In this document: positions 55,952 through 64,000 of the stretch, piece by piece
Position numbering within the stretch: the stretch's first letter is position 1
Layout of the letters: each line of letters opens with the position of its first letter
From: Aureliella helgolandensis
Lineage (GTDB): Bacteria > Planctomycetota > Planctomycetia > Pirellulales > Pirellulaceae
Direction: 5' to 3'
Assembly: GCF_007752135.1 (NCBI RefSeq)
Contig: NZ_CP036298.1
Location: 3,038,001 to 3,102,000, forward strand
DNA length: 64,000 nt
The notes under the pieces: model-generated
The model's input: only the letters and a program-made list of their open reading frames with translations
The model's database searches: none
Told to the model about the DNA's origin: nothing
Program-made: the position numbers and the translations under genes

Positions 55952-57253
55952 CTAATGGAACAGGGCGACGTCTGGCTGGCTTGGCAAGACCTCGTGAAGT
56001 CCAAGGTTGGGAGAAGCCGCCGAGTTGGCAGGTGGTCGCTTCCAGGGAGCGGACTGATGAATGGCGGCTTTTGCGTTGTAGAGCTGCTCCCACAGCGTTT
56101 CGTAGCCCTGGACCATGCGTTCTAGACTGCTCGACTCTGCTACCAACTGTCGTCCGGACCGTCCCATCTGCTCGGAAAGCTCCGAATCGGAAAGGAGGGT
56201 AAGAATTGCGGCTGCCGTGCTGGAGGATTCCATTGGAGATGTCAGCAACCCCGTCTTGCCGTTGATGACTGTTTCCGATATCGATCCCACGTTGGGTGCC
56301 ACGACCGGAACTTCGCAAGCCAGTGCCTCTAGGATGGAAACGGGATTGGCTTCGTTCTTGCTTGTTAAACAGAAGACGTCGAGTGCCGCTAGGCAACGCT
56401 CGGTATCGTGGCGGTTCCCGAGTAGATGAAAATGGGATTTTTGGCTCGTGGCTTCAATTGCTTTTTCAATCGAAGCACGTTCTGGACCTTCACCGATGAT
56501 CACAAAGTGCGTGTTGGCGCGATTGCGGATTACCTGAGTGGCTGCTTCGACGAATTGTAGGTGGTTTTTTTCCGAGCGCAGCGCGGCCACGATCCCCACA
56601 AGCCTAGCGTCGGAAGCAACGCCCAGCTCCGTTCGGAGCCAGTCGCGTTGGGGGGCATCTGGGTGGAAACGTGACGTGTCGATTCCATTGGGAATGGTAA
56701 AGACATGTTCTTTGGGGAACCGTTCAAAATCAACCAAAAATTTTGCGTGAGAGGCGGCGCATGCAATGAAGCCATCGGTCACTGACGTAAGCCACCGATT
56801 CATGCGGCCCACGCCGTCGGGCCAGCCGGTGGAATGTAGTGCGCTGCACACGACTGGGACCTTAGCGAAATAGGCTGCTAGGCGCCCCCAAAACATCTTG
56901 TCTCCCGCGCCCACGGTAACGACCACGTCGGTCTTCGACTCGCGAAAGAGCTTGACCAATCTAGGTAGAACACGTAAGTCCCACTTGGAATTCAGTAGAT
57001 GGGAATGCACTGGAACGAGCTGTGATACGTCGATTCCCAGTTGGCCAGGTTCCTTGAGGCAGACAACTTCGGCTTGGAATGCCTGCCGATCCAACCGACT
57101 GATGAGGTTCAAGAGAAGCGTTTCCGCACCGCCAACCGGCAAGCTTGTGAGTACAAATTTTACGCGTAGTGGAGCTGTGCGAGCCGGGAGAATTTTCTTA
57201 GTTGGCACTTGATTCAACTTTCGTATCACACCGCCGATGGGAGAGATGAACAT
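55952..57253 (-). CDS. Glycosyltransferase family 4
   Basis: A 433-residue GT-B fold enzyme. The N-terminal half begins near residue 32 with FVLTSLPVGGAETLLLNL. The C-terminal nucleotide-sugar half shows GIVAALRSEKNHLQFVEAA, VIIGEGPERASIEKAI and the acceptor motif SKNEANPVSILEALA, with the usual EX7E spacing. It transfers a sugar in building a polysaccharide or lipid-linked glycan; donor and acceptor are unknown. Its start overlaps the end of the polysaccharide deacetylase gene by 28 bases, so the two are translated from one transcript. Confidence 0.92.
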   Translation of the reverse strand: MFISPIGGVIRKLNQVPTKKILPARTAPLRVKFVLTSLPVGGAETLLLNLISRLDRQAFQAEVVCLKEPGQLGIDVSQLVPVHSHLLNSKWDLRVLPRLVKLFRESKTDVVVTVGAGDKMFWGRLAAYFAKVPVVCSALHSTGWPDGVGRMNRWLTSVTDGFIACAASHAKFLVDFERFPKEHVFTIPNGIDTSRFHPDAPQRDWLRTELGVASDARLVGIVAALRSEKNHLQFVEAATQVIRNRANTHFVIIGEGPERASIEKAIEATSQKSHFHLLGNRHDTERCLAALDVFCLTSKNEANPVSILEALACEVPVVAPNVGSISETVINGKTGLLTSPMESSSTAAAILTLLSDSELSEQMGRSGRQLVAESSSLERMVQGYETLWEQLYNAKAAIHQSAPWKRPPANSAASPNLGLHEVLPSQPDVALFH

Positions 57254-58128
57254 GCGTAGGTGGGGAGTGGGGGAAGCCGAGGGATGGAGTTTGCCGTACT
57301 GAAAGGTAGTTCTCGCTTGTCTTCCAGCTTGCGAGGATCAAGCGTCAACCAGTTTCTCAGGCTGACGAGTCCAGGATCGGCGTGAATTCGCTTCAAATGC
57401 GTGCCCTCACTGCCAGGCCAATTCCACGCTCCGTAGGCGGTGCAAAATCCTCGGAATCCTAGCTCTTGAATAAGATCGACGGCTAGCTGGGAGGTGTTGG
57501 GGGGGAGGCCAAACGGAAACGCAAAATAGTCGCACTCAATCCCCAGCCAATCACGTAAATCTCGGCGGCTACCCTCGATTTCAGCTCGTACCGCGGCTTT
57601 GTCTTGCGTCGAGCCAAGGTCCAGGTGCGTTCGCGTATGGGCACCAATTTGAATACCTGCGTCGACGTACTGCCGCAATTGTTCGATGGTATTGGGCGGC
57701 AGCGGACAGCCTGCGGCAATGTCGTGTGGGAAGGCTGTCCCCTTGCGAACGAAGTCTGTTGCGACAAAGTAGGTCGCCGTCAGCCCTCGCCGCACCAGTT
57801 CTGGAATGGCAAAATCGGTGTTCTCGGAGTATCCGTCATCAAATGAGATTGCGACTGTCGGTCGTGTATTGGTGGGTGACTGAATGCGATTCTGTGCCTC
57901 CTGCAGGGAGACAACATCAAAGTTGTCCTGCAGCCAGTCGAGCTGCAGTGCGAAGTCTTTGCAATTCATCGTCCAGTCGTTAGGAGCTGCATCTGCAATG
58001 CGATGGTAGAACAGGATGGCAACGGGAACGCGGCCGCTGCTCTGAAGCCGATCAAACAACCGCGTTCTCTGGCGCGACGTGACCTTCTGATAGAGCCAGA
58101 GAGCTGGTTCTTTGATACGCGTGCTCAT
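57226..58128 (-). CDS. Polysaccharide deacetylase
   Basis: A 300-residue NodB-type carbohydrate esterase (CE4). Motif 1 is SFDDGYSEN (Asp97, Asp98) and motif 2 is GAHTRTHLDL (metal ligands His164 and His168). FAFPFGLPPNT is a motif-3-like part. The upstream stretch VAILFYHRIAD is typical of deacetylases in exopolysaccharide clusters. It removes acetyl groups from amino-sugar polymers. No signal peptide is seen, so it may act on the cytoplasmic side or on lipid-linked precursors. ATG start; co-translated with the glycosyltransferase. Confidence 0.92.
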   Translation of the reverse strand: MSTRIKEPALWLYQKVTSRQRTRLFDRLQSSGRVPVAILFYHRIADAAPNDWTMNCKDFALQLDWLQDNFDVVSLQEAQNRIQSPTNTRPTVAISFDDGYSENTDFAIPELVRRGLTATYFVATDFVRKGTAFPHDIAAGCPLPPNTIEQLRQYVDAGIQIGAHTRTHLDLGSTQDKAAVRAEIEGSRRDLRDWLGIECDYFAFPFGLPPNTSQLAVDLIQELGFRGFCTAYGAWNWPGSEGTHLKRIHADPGLVSLRNWLTLDPRKLEDKRELPFSTANSIPRLPPLPTYACSSLPSAV

Positions 58129-58479
58129 TCTCAGTCCGGTCAGTTGGTCTTAGTCAAATTGCAGAATTCGCAGGAAACACTTGCAGCGGAAATGGTATCC
58201 GTGGGCCGCGTGGCTCCTGCTTTAAGGGTGCTTTACAGAACAGTTCAAAGACGGCCCGACCCAGCGTATCTAGACACAGTCTGGTCGAGCCTGCACCCAT
58301 CCTATGGATTGTAGGGATTGCAAGAGCTGGCTATCGGTAGGACGGTTAGGCAATACTGTTCAACCCAACGCACGCGCTAAGTGGCAAGCTACGTTTCAGT
58401 GCGTTTCCTCGCCTTAAACCGGATGGGATTCACGCAGAAGCCTTAGTCCGATATCTGAAATCCTTCTTGAGCATGCTCC
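58129..58479. other. Divergent promoter region of the polysaccharide genes
   Basis: A 351-base stretch between the leftward deacetylase and the rightward O-antigen-ligase-like gene. It should carry two divergent promoters; none could be named with confidence. Confidence 0.4.
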
Positions 58480-59898
58480 ATGCCATTTCTTGTACTGACC
58501 CTTTGTCTAGCTCTCGGCGTGTGGTCGGTAATCGCCTTGGTGCGAGGTTCGGTTTTCTTATCCACGGCGCTCTTTCTGGTTTCAACCAGTTGTCTTCCGG
58601 CGGAGTTTTTCGCCGTGGACGCAGCGAGCCTAACATGGACGCTCGATCGCTTTTGGTTTCTCTTGCTGGCTGCGCAGGTCGCCATTCAATGGTATCGCGG
58701 CGAACTGGTCCTGAATCGCCTCGAGAATGTTGATGTGACTATTGGATTGTTCGCACTCTGGTTGGTTGCGCGAACGATGACGCAACCCTTGGGGGCGGTT
58801 CTGCCCGGTCAGCCCCCCACGCTCATGCACCTAATCAATGGCTATTTGATTCCCTTCGCACTCTACGCCGCCCTGCGAACCGCTAGGCTAGACGTTGCGA
58901 AATTGAAGCCTGCGTTGTATTTGCTCATCGCAATGGGATGCTATCTGTCGTTAACTGCGTTTTTAGAATCCGCAAAACTCTGGAGTTTCGTGTTTCCCCA
59001 TTTCATCAGTGATCCCGCGCTGGGAATTCACTTTGGAAGAGCGCGTGGCCCAATGCTGCAATCGGTCCGGTTGGGGATATGCATTATTGCTTGTTGGCTA
59101 CCGGCAATCCTGTTTACGATTTGGCTGAATCCCGGTTCTCGCGAGCGCATGATGCTGGCGGCTTTCGTAACGCCCTTGATGTGGGGTGCTGCTTTCCTAA
59201 CGTTGACCCGCAGCATCTGGATGGGGCTGGGGCTCGTCATCTGTATCTTGGTCTATTTTTGCCTCAAAGGGTTGCCTCAGCGTATTGCGATTGTCAGCAT
59301 CCTGTTTGGAGCACTTGGTGTCTTGGTGCTCAAGGGCCCAGAATTGGTCGCCTTCAAGCGAGAATACTCCGCGGCTGAAACTAGAGAGAGTACCTACATG
59401 CGGGCTGCTTTCGCTTATGTTTCCTTAGAAATGATCAAGGACCGCCCCGTCTCCGGGTTTGGCTTCAACCAATTCCAAGTCTACAACCGCCCCTACCTGT
59501 CGGATCGATCCACCGATATTCGCCTCGAATCAATCCGAGGCTATGTGCATCACAACAGCTTCTTGAGCTTGATGGTCGATTTGGGAATTGTCGGTTTCGC
59601 CCTATTCACCTTCGTGGGAATGGCTGCCTGCCAACAGGCGATGGCTCTGTGGCGCAATGAGGAAGCACCGCAGTGGGCAAGAGGATTGGCGATTATTCTG
59701 CTGTGCATGGGCGGAGTGCATTTGATTCAAATGGCATTCCATGAGGTCTCTTTCTCATCCATTGAAAATGGATTTCTTTTCTCAGCGGTGGGACTGGTGG
59801 TAGCGGCCAATCAACAATTCCGCTCGTCGGCTGCTAGGTCGACATGCCAGCAGTCGGATGCTATGGACCTGGCCATGAATTCGAATCAAAACCATTAG
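58480..59898 (+). CDS. O-antigen ligase/Wzy-type polymerase family membrane protein
   Basis: A 472-residue protein with about ten to twelve membrane spans. The family signature LTRSIWMGLGLVICILVYFCLKG and, further on, GFGFNQFQVYN with HHNSFLSLMVDLGIVG are typical of O-antigen ligase/Wzy enzymes, where the His-Asn pair sits in the outer loop. It polymerises or ligates glycan repeat units at the membrane. Divergent from the deacetylase and glycosyltransferase, with which it most likely forms one exopolysaccharide locus. ATG start. The last 30 residues are polar. Confidence 0.9.
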   Translation: MPFLVLTLCLALGVWSVIALVRGSVFLSTALFLVSTSCLPAEFFAVDAASLTWTLDRFWFLLLAAQVAIQWYRGELVLNRLENVDVTIGLFALWLVARTMTQPLGAVLPGQPPTLMHLINGYLIPFALYAALRTARLDVAKLKPALYLLIAMGCYLSLTAFLESAKLWSFVFPHFISDPALGIHFGRARGPMLQSVRLGICIIACWLPAILFTIWLNPGSRERMMLAAFVTPLMWGAAFLTLTRSIWMGLGLVICILVYFCLKGLPQRIAIVSILFGALGVLVLKGPELVAFKREYSAAETRESTYMRAAFAYVSLEMIKDRPVSGFGFNQFQVYNRPYLSDRSTDIRLESIRGYVHHNSFLSLMVDLGIVGFALFTFVGMAACQQAMALWRNEEAPQWARGLAIILLCMGGVHLIQMAFHEVSFSSIENGFLFSAVGLVVAANQQFRSSAARSTCQQSDAMDLAMNSNQNH

Positions 59899-59919
59899 CG
59901 CCCCGCAAGCGACGTGCAG

Positions 59920-60720
59920 CTACTTCCATTGAGCGCGAAGATGGGAGGGCAAATCTGGTTGCTGCCAAACACTCATTCCACCATCGACCATGAGGGTCTG
60001 ACCGTGGACGTGTTCGGCTTCGTCGCTCAAGAGGAACAATGCCGCTGAACCGCACGCGGTCGCCGATGGAACCTGTCCATTGGGTGTATGCAATTGCATC
60101 CATGCCAGGTCGGCAGAGCCCGGCTGAAGCGAGGGAGCGGTTAGCGGGGATATGACTAATCCTGGGGCCATGGAATTGACGCGAATACGGTGCGGTGCCA
60201 ACGCTACGCACAAGCTGCGGACCAGGGTTCGCACCGCACCTTTACTGGAGTCATACGCCGTATGGTTAGGTTCCGCGAGTTCACCATTGATCGAGCCTGT
60301 AAACAGAACGCGTCCTGCGACGCCCTGGGCGATCCAGCGGCGAGCAAAGGCTTGGGTTAGAAAGTAGCCCGCTGCCACGTTTAGGCGAAATGTACGATCG
60401 AAGGTTGCGTAGTCCATTTCCAAAAATGGCTTGTCGCAGAATGTGCCCGCGTTGTTGACCAGGATGGGGACATCGGCAGGGTCGCAGTGCTCAAGAATGC
60501 GATCCACGCAGTCGGGGACTGGCGCGGTCAGATCGGAGAACAGGCAGCGAACCTCGACACCATGGCGTTGGCAATCCTGCTGGGTCTGCCGACTGTGATC
60601 GTCGGCCTGCAGTCCATGGAGCAACAGATTGCAACCGGCTTGGGCCAAAGCGTCGGCGATCGCCGCCCCGACGCCTTGAGTTCCACCGGTGATTAAAGCG
60701 GTTCTACCGTCGAGTCGCAT
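59920..60720 (-). CDS. Short-chain dehydrogenase/reductase
   Basis: A 266-residue classical SDR. The cofactor motif TGGTQGVG is at 11-18, followed by LVNNAG, FTGSING and the catalytic YDSSKGA (Tyr-x-x-x-Lys). It should interconvert an alcohol and a ketone with NAD(P). The frame extends upstream to 60789, but the ATG at 60720 starts right before the typical first strand. Its substrate is unknown. Convergent with the O-antigen ligase gene. Confidence 0.92.
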   Translation of the reverse strand: MRLDGRTALITGGTQGVGAAIADALAQAGCNLLLHGLQADDHSRQTQQDCQRHGVEVRCLFSDLTAPVPDCVDRILEHCDPADVPILVNNAGTFCDKPFLEMDYATFDRTFRLNVAAGYFLTQAFARRWIAQGVAGRVLFTGSINGELAEPNHTAYDSSKGAVRTLVRSLCVALAPHRIRVNSMAPGLVISPLTAPSLQPGSADLAWMQLHTPNGQVPSATACGSAALFLLSDEAEHVHGQTLMVDGGMSVWQQPDLPSHLRAQWK

Positions 60721-60806
60721 GAGTTCAGCAAAATTGAAAAAGCGGATGATGGAACAGGCACCGAGACAGTGGGGGCACCTGAGGGACATTAGAGATCAAA
60801 TGGGAA

Positions 60807-60838
60807 AACCCTTGCCAGTGCATGCACTGCCAAGGGTT
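60807..60838 (-). terminator. Rho-independent terminator after the second Gfo/Idh gene
   Basis: A 16-base inverted repeat with a single mismatch (aacccttggcagtgca / tgcactggcaagggtt on the minus strand) is followed by a run of four T overlapping its end. It lies about 65 bases past the stop at 60902 and before the SDR start. Confidence 0.75.
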
Positions 60839-60901
60839 CCTGGACGTTTCCTAGTGCGGTTGGATGGCAACCCCGGTTGTCTACCTGCTGGGTGCGCGGT
60901 A

Positions 60902-62287
60902 CTAGATTTCGATTTCAAAGCCGCTACGGTACTCGCGTCCGAGCATCGAATTGGCTTGGTCGTCCCCTACAATTTGCTCCGATTTCTCGTCCCATTTGAG
61001 TTCACGTCCCAACCGGGCTGAGATGCCAGCTAGGTGGCAAATATTCAGCATTTTCATGTGGGAATGGACATCCGAGATTGGCTCTTGGCGGGAGCGCACG
61101 CAATTGAGGAAGCAAGCCCAGTGAGCCTTGCGTTCATTGCTTTCCATGGGGAGGCCTTTGTAGACCTTTTGAATCGCATCCTCTGGGAGTGGGTTGTCTT
61201 TGAGAGCGTCCACGGGAGCACCGGTAAGATTACCACGGCTCACAAAGATTCGCCCTTGGTCTCCTTCGATGAGAACGCCATTGCGGCCATTGGATTCGAT
61301 CCAGAGTTCGGTTCCGCCCGGATAGACCGTCTTGAATGAAAACTTGGTAGCGGTATTGTATCGGTCGTGCTGGGCAGGAACTCCGTCGACGAATTCAACC
61401 GGATGCTCGGCAGAACCGCCGATGGACAAGGGGCCATCACTCTGGCCGTTCAATTGCAAGGCCCAGACTGCGATGTCAACATGGTGGGCACCCCAGTCCG
61501 TCAATTTTCCACCGGAGTATTCGTACCACCAGCGGAATTCATAATGGCAGTTCGTGTTGACCTGCTTGCGGTCATCGGTAGCACCTAACCAGCGATAGTC
61601 GGTCGCTGGAGCTGGCCCCAGCCACTTATCCCAGTTCAAATTCTTGGGGACATCGACCACGGGAATGGACGGACTGGATGGGGCGCCACCGATGGATACG
61701 GTGATCTTCTGAATTTTGCCCACGCGTCCCTCGGCCACCATGGCCATCGCTTTTACAAACAGGTTGAAGGTACTTCGTTGTTGAGTTCCAACCTGAACGA
61801 TTCGACCGGTTTCCTGTTGAACCTTGCGGATGAGTTTGCCTTCATCGATCGTCAGCGTGAGTGGTTTTTCGCAGTACACGTCTTTGCCGGCCAACATGGC
61901 TTCGATCAACGGTTTGGTATGCCAGTGGTCGGGAGTCGCGATGTGAAGCACATCAATATCATCGCGCTCGATGACTTGGCGATAGTCTTCGTAGACATCC
62001 GCTTTACCTCCGCTCATCTTTTGATTTGCAGACGCCCCGCGATCGGAGTCGACGTCGGCGATGGCGACTACATCCAGCCACTCCTTAGCGGCATTCATGT
62101 TTCCTTGTGCCATTCCGCCAGCACCGATGACGCCGATGGGGATTCGGTCGTTCTTCGACTTGGTTTCCTGGGCCAATGTCTTGGGGGAGGAGAAGAAGTA
62201 GGGGACGGTAGCCAACGAGGCGACGGTGGCCGTTTGCTTCAGGAAAGCTCGTCGAGAGTCTTCGTTTTGGGGATGTTCGACTGTCAT
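60902..62287 (-). CDS. Tat-exported Gfo/Idh/MocA family oxidoreductase
   Basis: A 461-residue oxidoreductase with a twin-arginine signal (SRRAFLK at 11-17, hydrophobic to about 40). The Rossmann motif GVIGAGGMAQG follows, then ATPDHWHTKPL and YCEKPLTLT with the catalytic-type Lys. The substrate domain ends normally. The pattern HIATPDHWH marks the exported planctomycete subgroup. It differs from the member at 11.4 kb (HWH and CEKPL versus PPAFKPQ and SEKPV), so the two are not recent duplicates. Sugar or sugar-acid substrate, unknown. Confidence 0.92.
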   Translation of the reverse strand: MTVEHPQNEDSRRAFLKQTATVASLATVPYFFSSPKTLAQETKSKNDRIPIGVIGAGGMAQGNMNAAKEWLDVVAIADVDSDRGASANQKMSGGKADVYEDYRQVIERDDIDVLHIATPDHWHTKPLIEAMLAGKDVYCEKPLTLTIDEGKLIRKVQQETGRIVQVGTQQRSTFNLFVKAMAMVAEGRVGKIQKITVSIGGAPSSPSIPVVDVPKNLNWDKWLGPAPATDYRWLGATDDRKQVNTNCHYEFRWWYEYSGGKLTDWGAHHVDIAVWALQLNGQSDGPLSIGGSAEHPVEFVDGVPAQHDRYNTATKFSFKTVYPGGTELWIESNGRNGVLIEGDQGRIFVSRGNLTGAPVDALKDNPLPEDAIQKVYKGLPMESNERKAHWACFLNCVRSRQEPISDVHSHMKMLNICHLAGISARLGRELKWDEKSEQIVGDDQANSMLGREYRSGFEIEI

Positions 62288-62414
62288 AATTAAACTCGTT
62301 CTAGGATTGATTGGAGAGGCGCGGTGCGCAAAAGTAGGGAAGCGAGTCGCTGGACCATTCGCGGTAAGCCGACCATTACAACTAGGCTAAGCAATAAAAG
62401 CCACCGCTGCAAGT

Positions 62415-63152
62415 TTACCAGTAGCGTTCGACGACGATTTGCCCCGGCTCTTTTTGTTTGTGCTTTCGCAGGCCGCGTTCGCCCAGGATGTTCTCCATTT
62501 CTTGCAACATGTCGGGATTCCCGCACATCATTATGCAGCTGTCTTTTGTAAAACGGGTTGCAGCGCGTTCTTCCAGACTGCCGTTGACGATACAGGTGGT
62601 TATGCGGCCAGGTAAAGCCTGTGGAGCCGCTTCACGCGAGACGACCGGAATATGGTGGAAGCGGTCACCATAGGTGGCGGTAAATTGCGCCAATTCCGGC
62701 TGATAGGCCAAATCGGCTGCATAGCGCACTCCATGCACGACCGTAATACGATCATAGCGCTGCCACGGAAGTTCGGTGCGTAGCATGGCGATGTAAGGCG
62801 CCAAACCCGTCCCCGTCGAAATTAGCCACAGGTCCTTGGCGTCGGGACAATGGCTCAGCGTAAAGCTTCCGGCTGCTCGCTTGCTTACGTCGACTGAATT
62901 TCCTGGCTCTAACTTCCATAGCTGAGGAGTGAGTCTTCCGTCTGGTACGACCACGATGAAAAAATCGAGCAGTTCACCGTGTGGCGAAGCGACGCTATAG
63001 GGACGATGCAAGTGTCCGTCGGGTTGCTCCATGCCCAACTGCAGAAACTGACCTGGCTCGAACGATTGAACCTCTGGAGCACGGATTCTCAGCGTGAAGA
63101 GTCCTTCAGCCCAAACGCTTTTCTGTTCGATGATGCCTGGAGTCCATTTCAT
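62415..63152 (-). CDS. fpr: Ferredoxin-NADP reductase
   Basis: A 245-residue flavoprotein of the bacterial FNR type. The FAD motif RPYSVAS (about 50-56) and the pyrophosphate part are followed by the NADP motif STGTGLAPYIAML and CGNPDMLQEM; the C-terminus is VERYW, as in subclass I enzymes. It moves electrons between NADPH and ferredoxin or flavodoxin, for biosynthesis and oxidative defence. It is on its own transcript, leftward. It may feed the desaturase at 1.2 kb, but that is only a guess. Confidence 0.94.
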   Translation of the reverse strand: MKWTPGIIEQKSVWAEGLFTLRIRAPEVQSFEPGQFLQLGMEQPDGHLHRPYSVASPHGELLDFFIVVVPDGRLTPQLWKLEPGNSVDVSKRAAGSFTLSHCPDAKDLWLISTGTGLAPYIAMLRTELPWQRYDRITVVHGVRYAADLAYQPELAQFTATYGDRFHHIPVVSREAAPQALPGRITTCIVNGSLEERAATRFTKDSCIMMCGNPDMLQEMENILGERGLRKHKQKEPGQIVVERYW

Positions 63153-63457
63153 CAGTATCGCACCTTGGGGATAATGGTTATGGGAACGAATTTAGGTGAA
63201 TTCGCATGGGGTGGGGGGATGTTGCCAGATCGATTCGGCCAATGATTAAGCCGTGTCGGCGTTGACGTTGGGTCGCTCGCCAGCGTACGGAAATGCATGA
63301 AAAATAGCGTTGCTGGGCATCATAGCATTTGCCATCGGGCCGTGCGCGCCAGCCGTTTTTTTTGACGCCGAGCGTGGTAGCACTGCGACTGCGGCGAGCT
63401 GCTGGAGTTCTGGAGCCGAAGAATGGGTAGCCAAAGAATGGATACCAGCCGCACTCT
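63153..63457. other. Spacer upstream of fpr
   Basis: A 305-base stretch with an eight-T run at 63356-63363 (+ strand) but no stable hairpin before it. No gene recognised; it should hold the fpr promoter. Confidence 0.35.
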
Positions 63458-64000
63458 TTAATGCGGACTGGTGGAGCAGCTACTCGCTGCGGCGATCAGG
63501 GAGTCGGCTAACGACTCTTCCGTAAAGCTGATTTCTTGGACCCGGTCGGGAGCGATGAATACCCGCACCTGCTTGACGAAGCTATCGAATTGGTCGGTTG
63601 CCAAGGCACGGACCACGGGGGATTGTTGCGTTAACGGCGCAAAAACGGCGTCGGTAGTGGTGCCCGACGCGAGTCGAATCCCCATGCGAAATTGCACTTC
63701 GAGTTTAACCGGAGGTGCATCCAGGAGGACGTCGGTTGCGAGCAGCGGGCGCGCGAGACCGCGACTCAACTGTTTGGCAAGCTTGGCAGCGCATTGGACT
63801 AGGTGTGGGTAGGGACGCTGGGCTAGTGCTGCATGGATTTGGGGGTTCTCGGCGTGGCTGTACTGCGCGACACGCTTGTAGAGCCGGCGGTCGACGCCAA
63901 ACAGCCCACACGCCAGACTTGCCAAGTCGGGGATCCGCCGCGAACACTCGAGCATCTGTTCGGCAAATTCCGAATCGGTCTGCTGAAGCCACAATTCCCG
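63458..64000 (-). CDS. C-terminal part of an HD-type phosphohydrolase-like protein, 5' end outside window
   Basis: The frame is open to the right edge, so only about 180 residues of the C-terminus are seen. The phrase DRRLYKRVAQYSHAENPQIH and the following RPYPHLVQCAAKLA resemble the C-terminal half of HD-superfamily phosphohydrolases related to dGTPases; the HD motif itself would lie upstream and cannot be checked. The last part, with KQVRVFIAPDRVQEI, is beta-rich. Function is inferred from this partial resemblance only. Confidence 0.5.
   Translation of the reverse strand, partial: RELWLQQTDSEFAEQMLECSRRIPDLASLACGLFGVDRRLYKRVAQYSHAENPQIHAALAQRPYPHLVQCAAKLAKQLSRGLARPLLATDVLLDAPPVKLEVQFRMGIRLASGTTTDAVFAPLTQQSPVVRALATDQFDSFVKQVRVFIAPDRVQEISFTEESLADSLIAAASSCSTSPH

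Noticed and set aside
63356-63363. Run of eight T in the fpr spacer, possible terminator
   Set aside because: No stable hairpin precedes it on the plus strand, and no plus-strand gene ends there.

Overview
The window looks like an ordinary chromosomal stretch from a planctomycete, most likely of the Pirellulaceae (Rhodopirellula/Blastopirellula type). The evidence is a very large PVC-type CxxCH heme protein with a propeller-like N-terminus, Tat-exported Gfo/Idh/MocA oxidoreductases, a PhoPQ-related secreted hydrolase, many lone lipoproteins, an ECF sigma factor paired with a one-TM regulator, and loosely packed genes on both strands with long empty spacers and weak or absent Shine-Dalgarno sites. 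I saw no rRNA, tRNA, CRISPR array, insertion sequence or phage gene.

Layout. 1-4.5 kb (+): end of a PqaA-family protein, a membrane acyl-lipid desaturase, an FAH-family enzyme and a secreted FKBP isomerase closed by a strong terminator. 5.1-12.7 kb (-): ECF sigma factor with membrane partner, a secreted squalene-cyclase-like protein carrying CxxCH, two lipoproteins and a Tat-exported oxidoreductase. 12.9-17.7 kb (-): sucA, sucB and cysC in a row. 18.2-24.6 kb (-): a UDP-glucuronate-epimerase-like enzyme, RNase E/G, then a hpf-ptsN-ptsH-ptsI cluster, i.e. a phosphotransfer chain without a sugar permease in view. 24.9-28.6 kb (+): small membrane protein, miaB, an integral membrane HExxH protein and a HEAT-like lipoprotein. 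28.8-32.5 kb (-): VOC protein, NAD(P)-binding protein, a gene remnant, a membrane protein and a solute-binding-like lipoprotein. 32.7-40.1 kb (+): xylulokinase, an FHA-GAF-histidine kinase, an acetyltransferase-like protein, flotillin FloA, a charged protein and polyphosphate kinase 2. 40.6-50.4 kb (+): the heme protein, polA, a 930-residue membrane-anchored protein translationally coupled to polA, and an ABC ATPase. 50.4-55.9 kb: TPR protein (-), MsrA (+), small membrane protein (-), HtrA-like protease (-), DksA/TraR-like protein (-). 56-59.9 kb: exopolysaccharide genes (glycosyltransferase, polysaccharide deacetylase, O-antigen ligase-like polymerase). 59.9-64 kb (-): SDR, second Tat oxidoreductase, ferredoxin-NADP reductase and the end of an HD-phosphohydrolase-like gene.

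No single locus stands out as a clearly new system. The best leads are the regulatory PTS cluster with an unrecognised small ORF between ptsH and ptsI, the polA-coupled membrane protein plus ABC ATPase without a permease, the CxxCH-bearing cyclase-like protein, the membrane HExxH protein beside miaB, and a decayed gene fragment near 30.3 kb. All family assignments come from reading motifs by eye; no database search was run.
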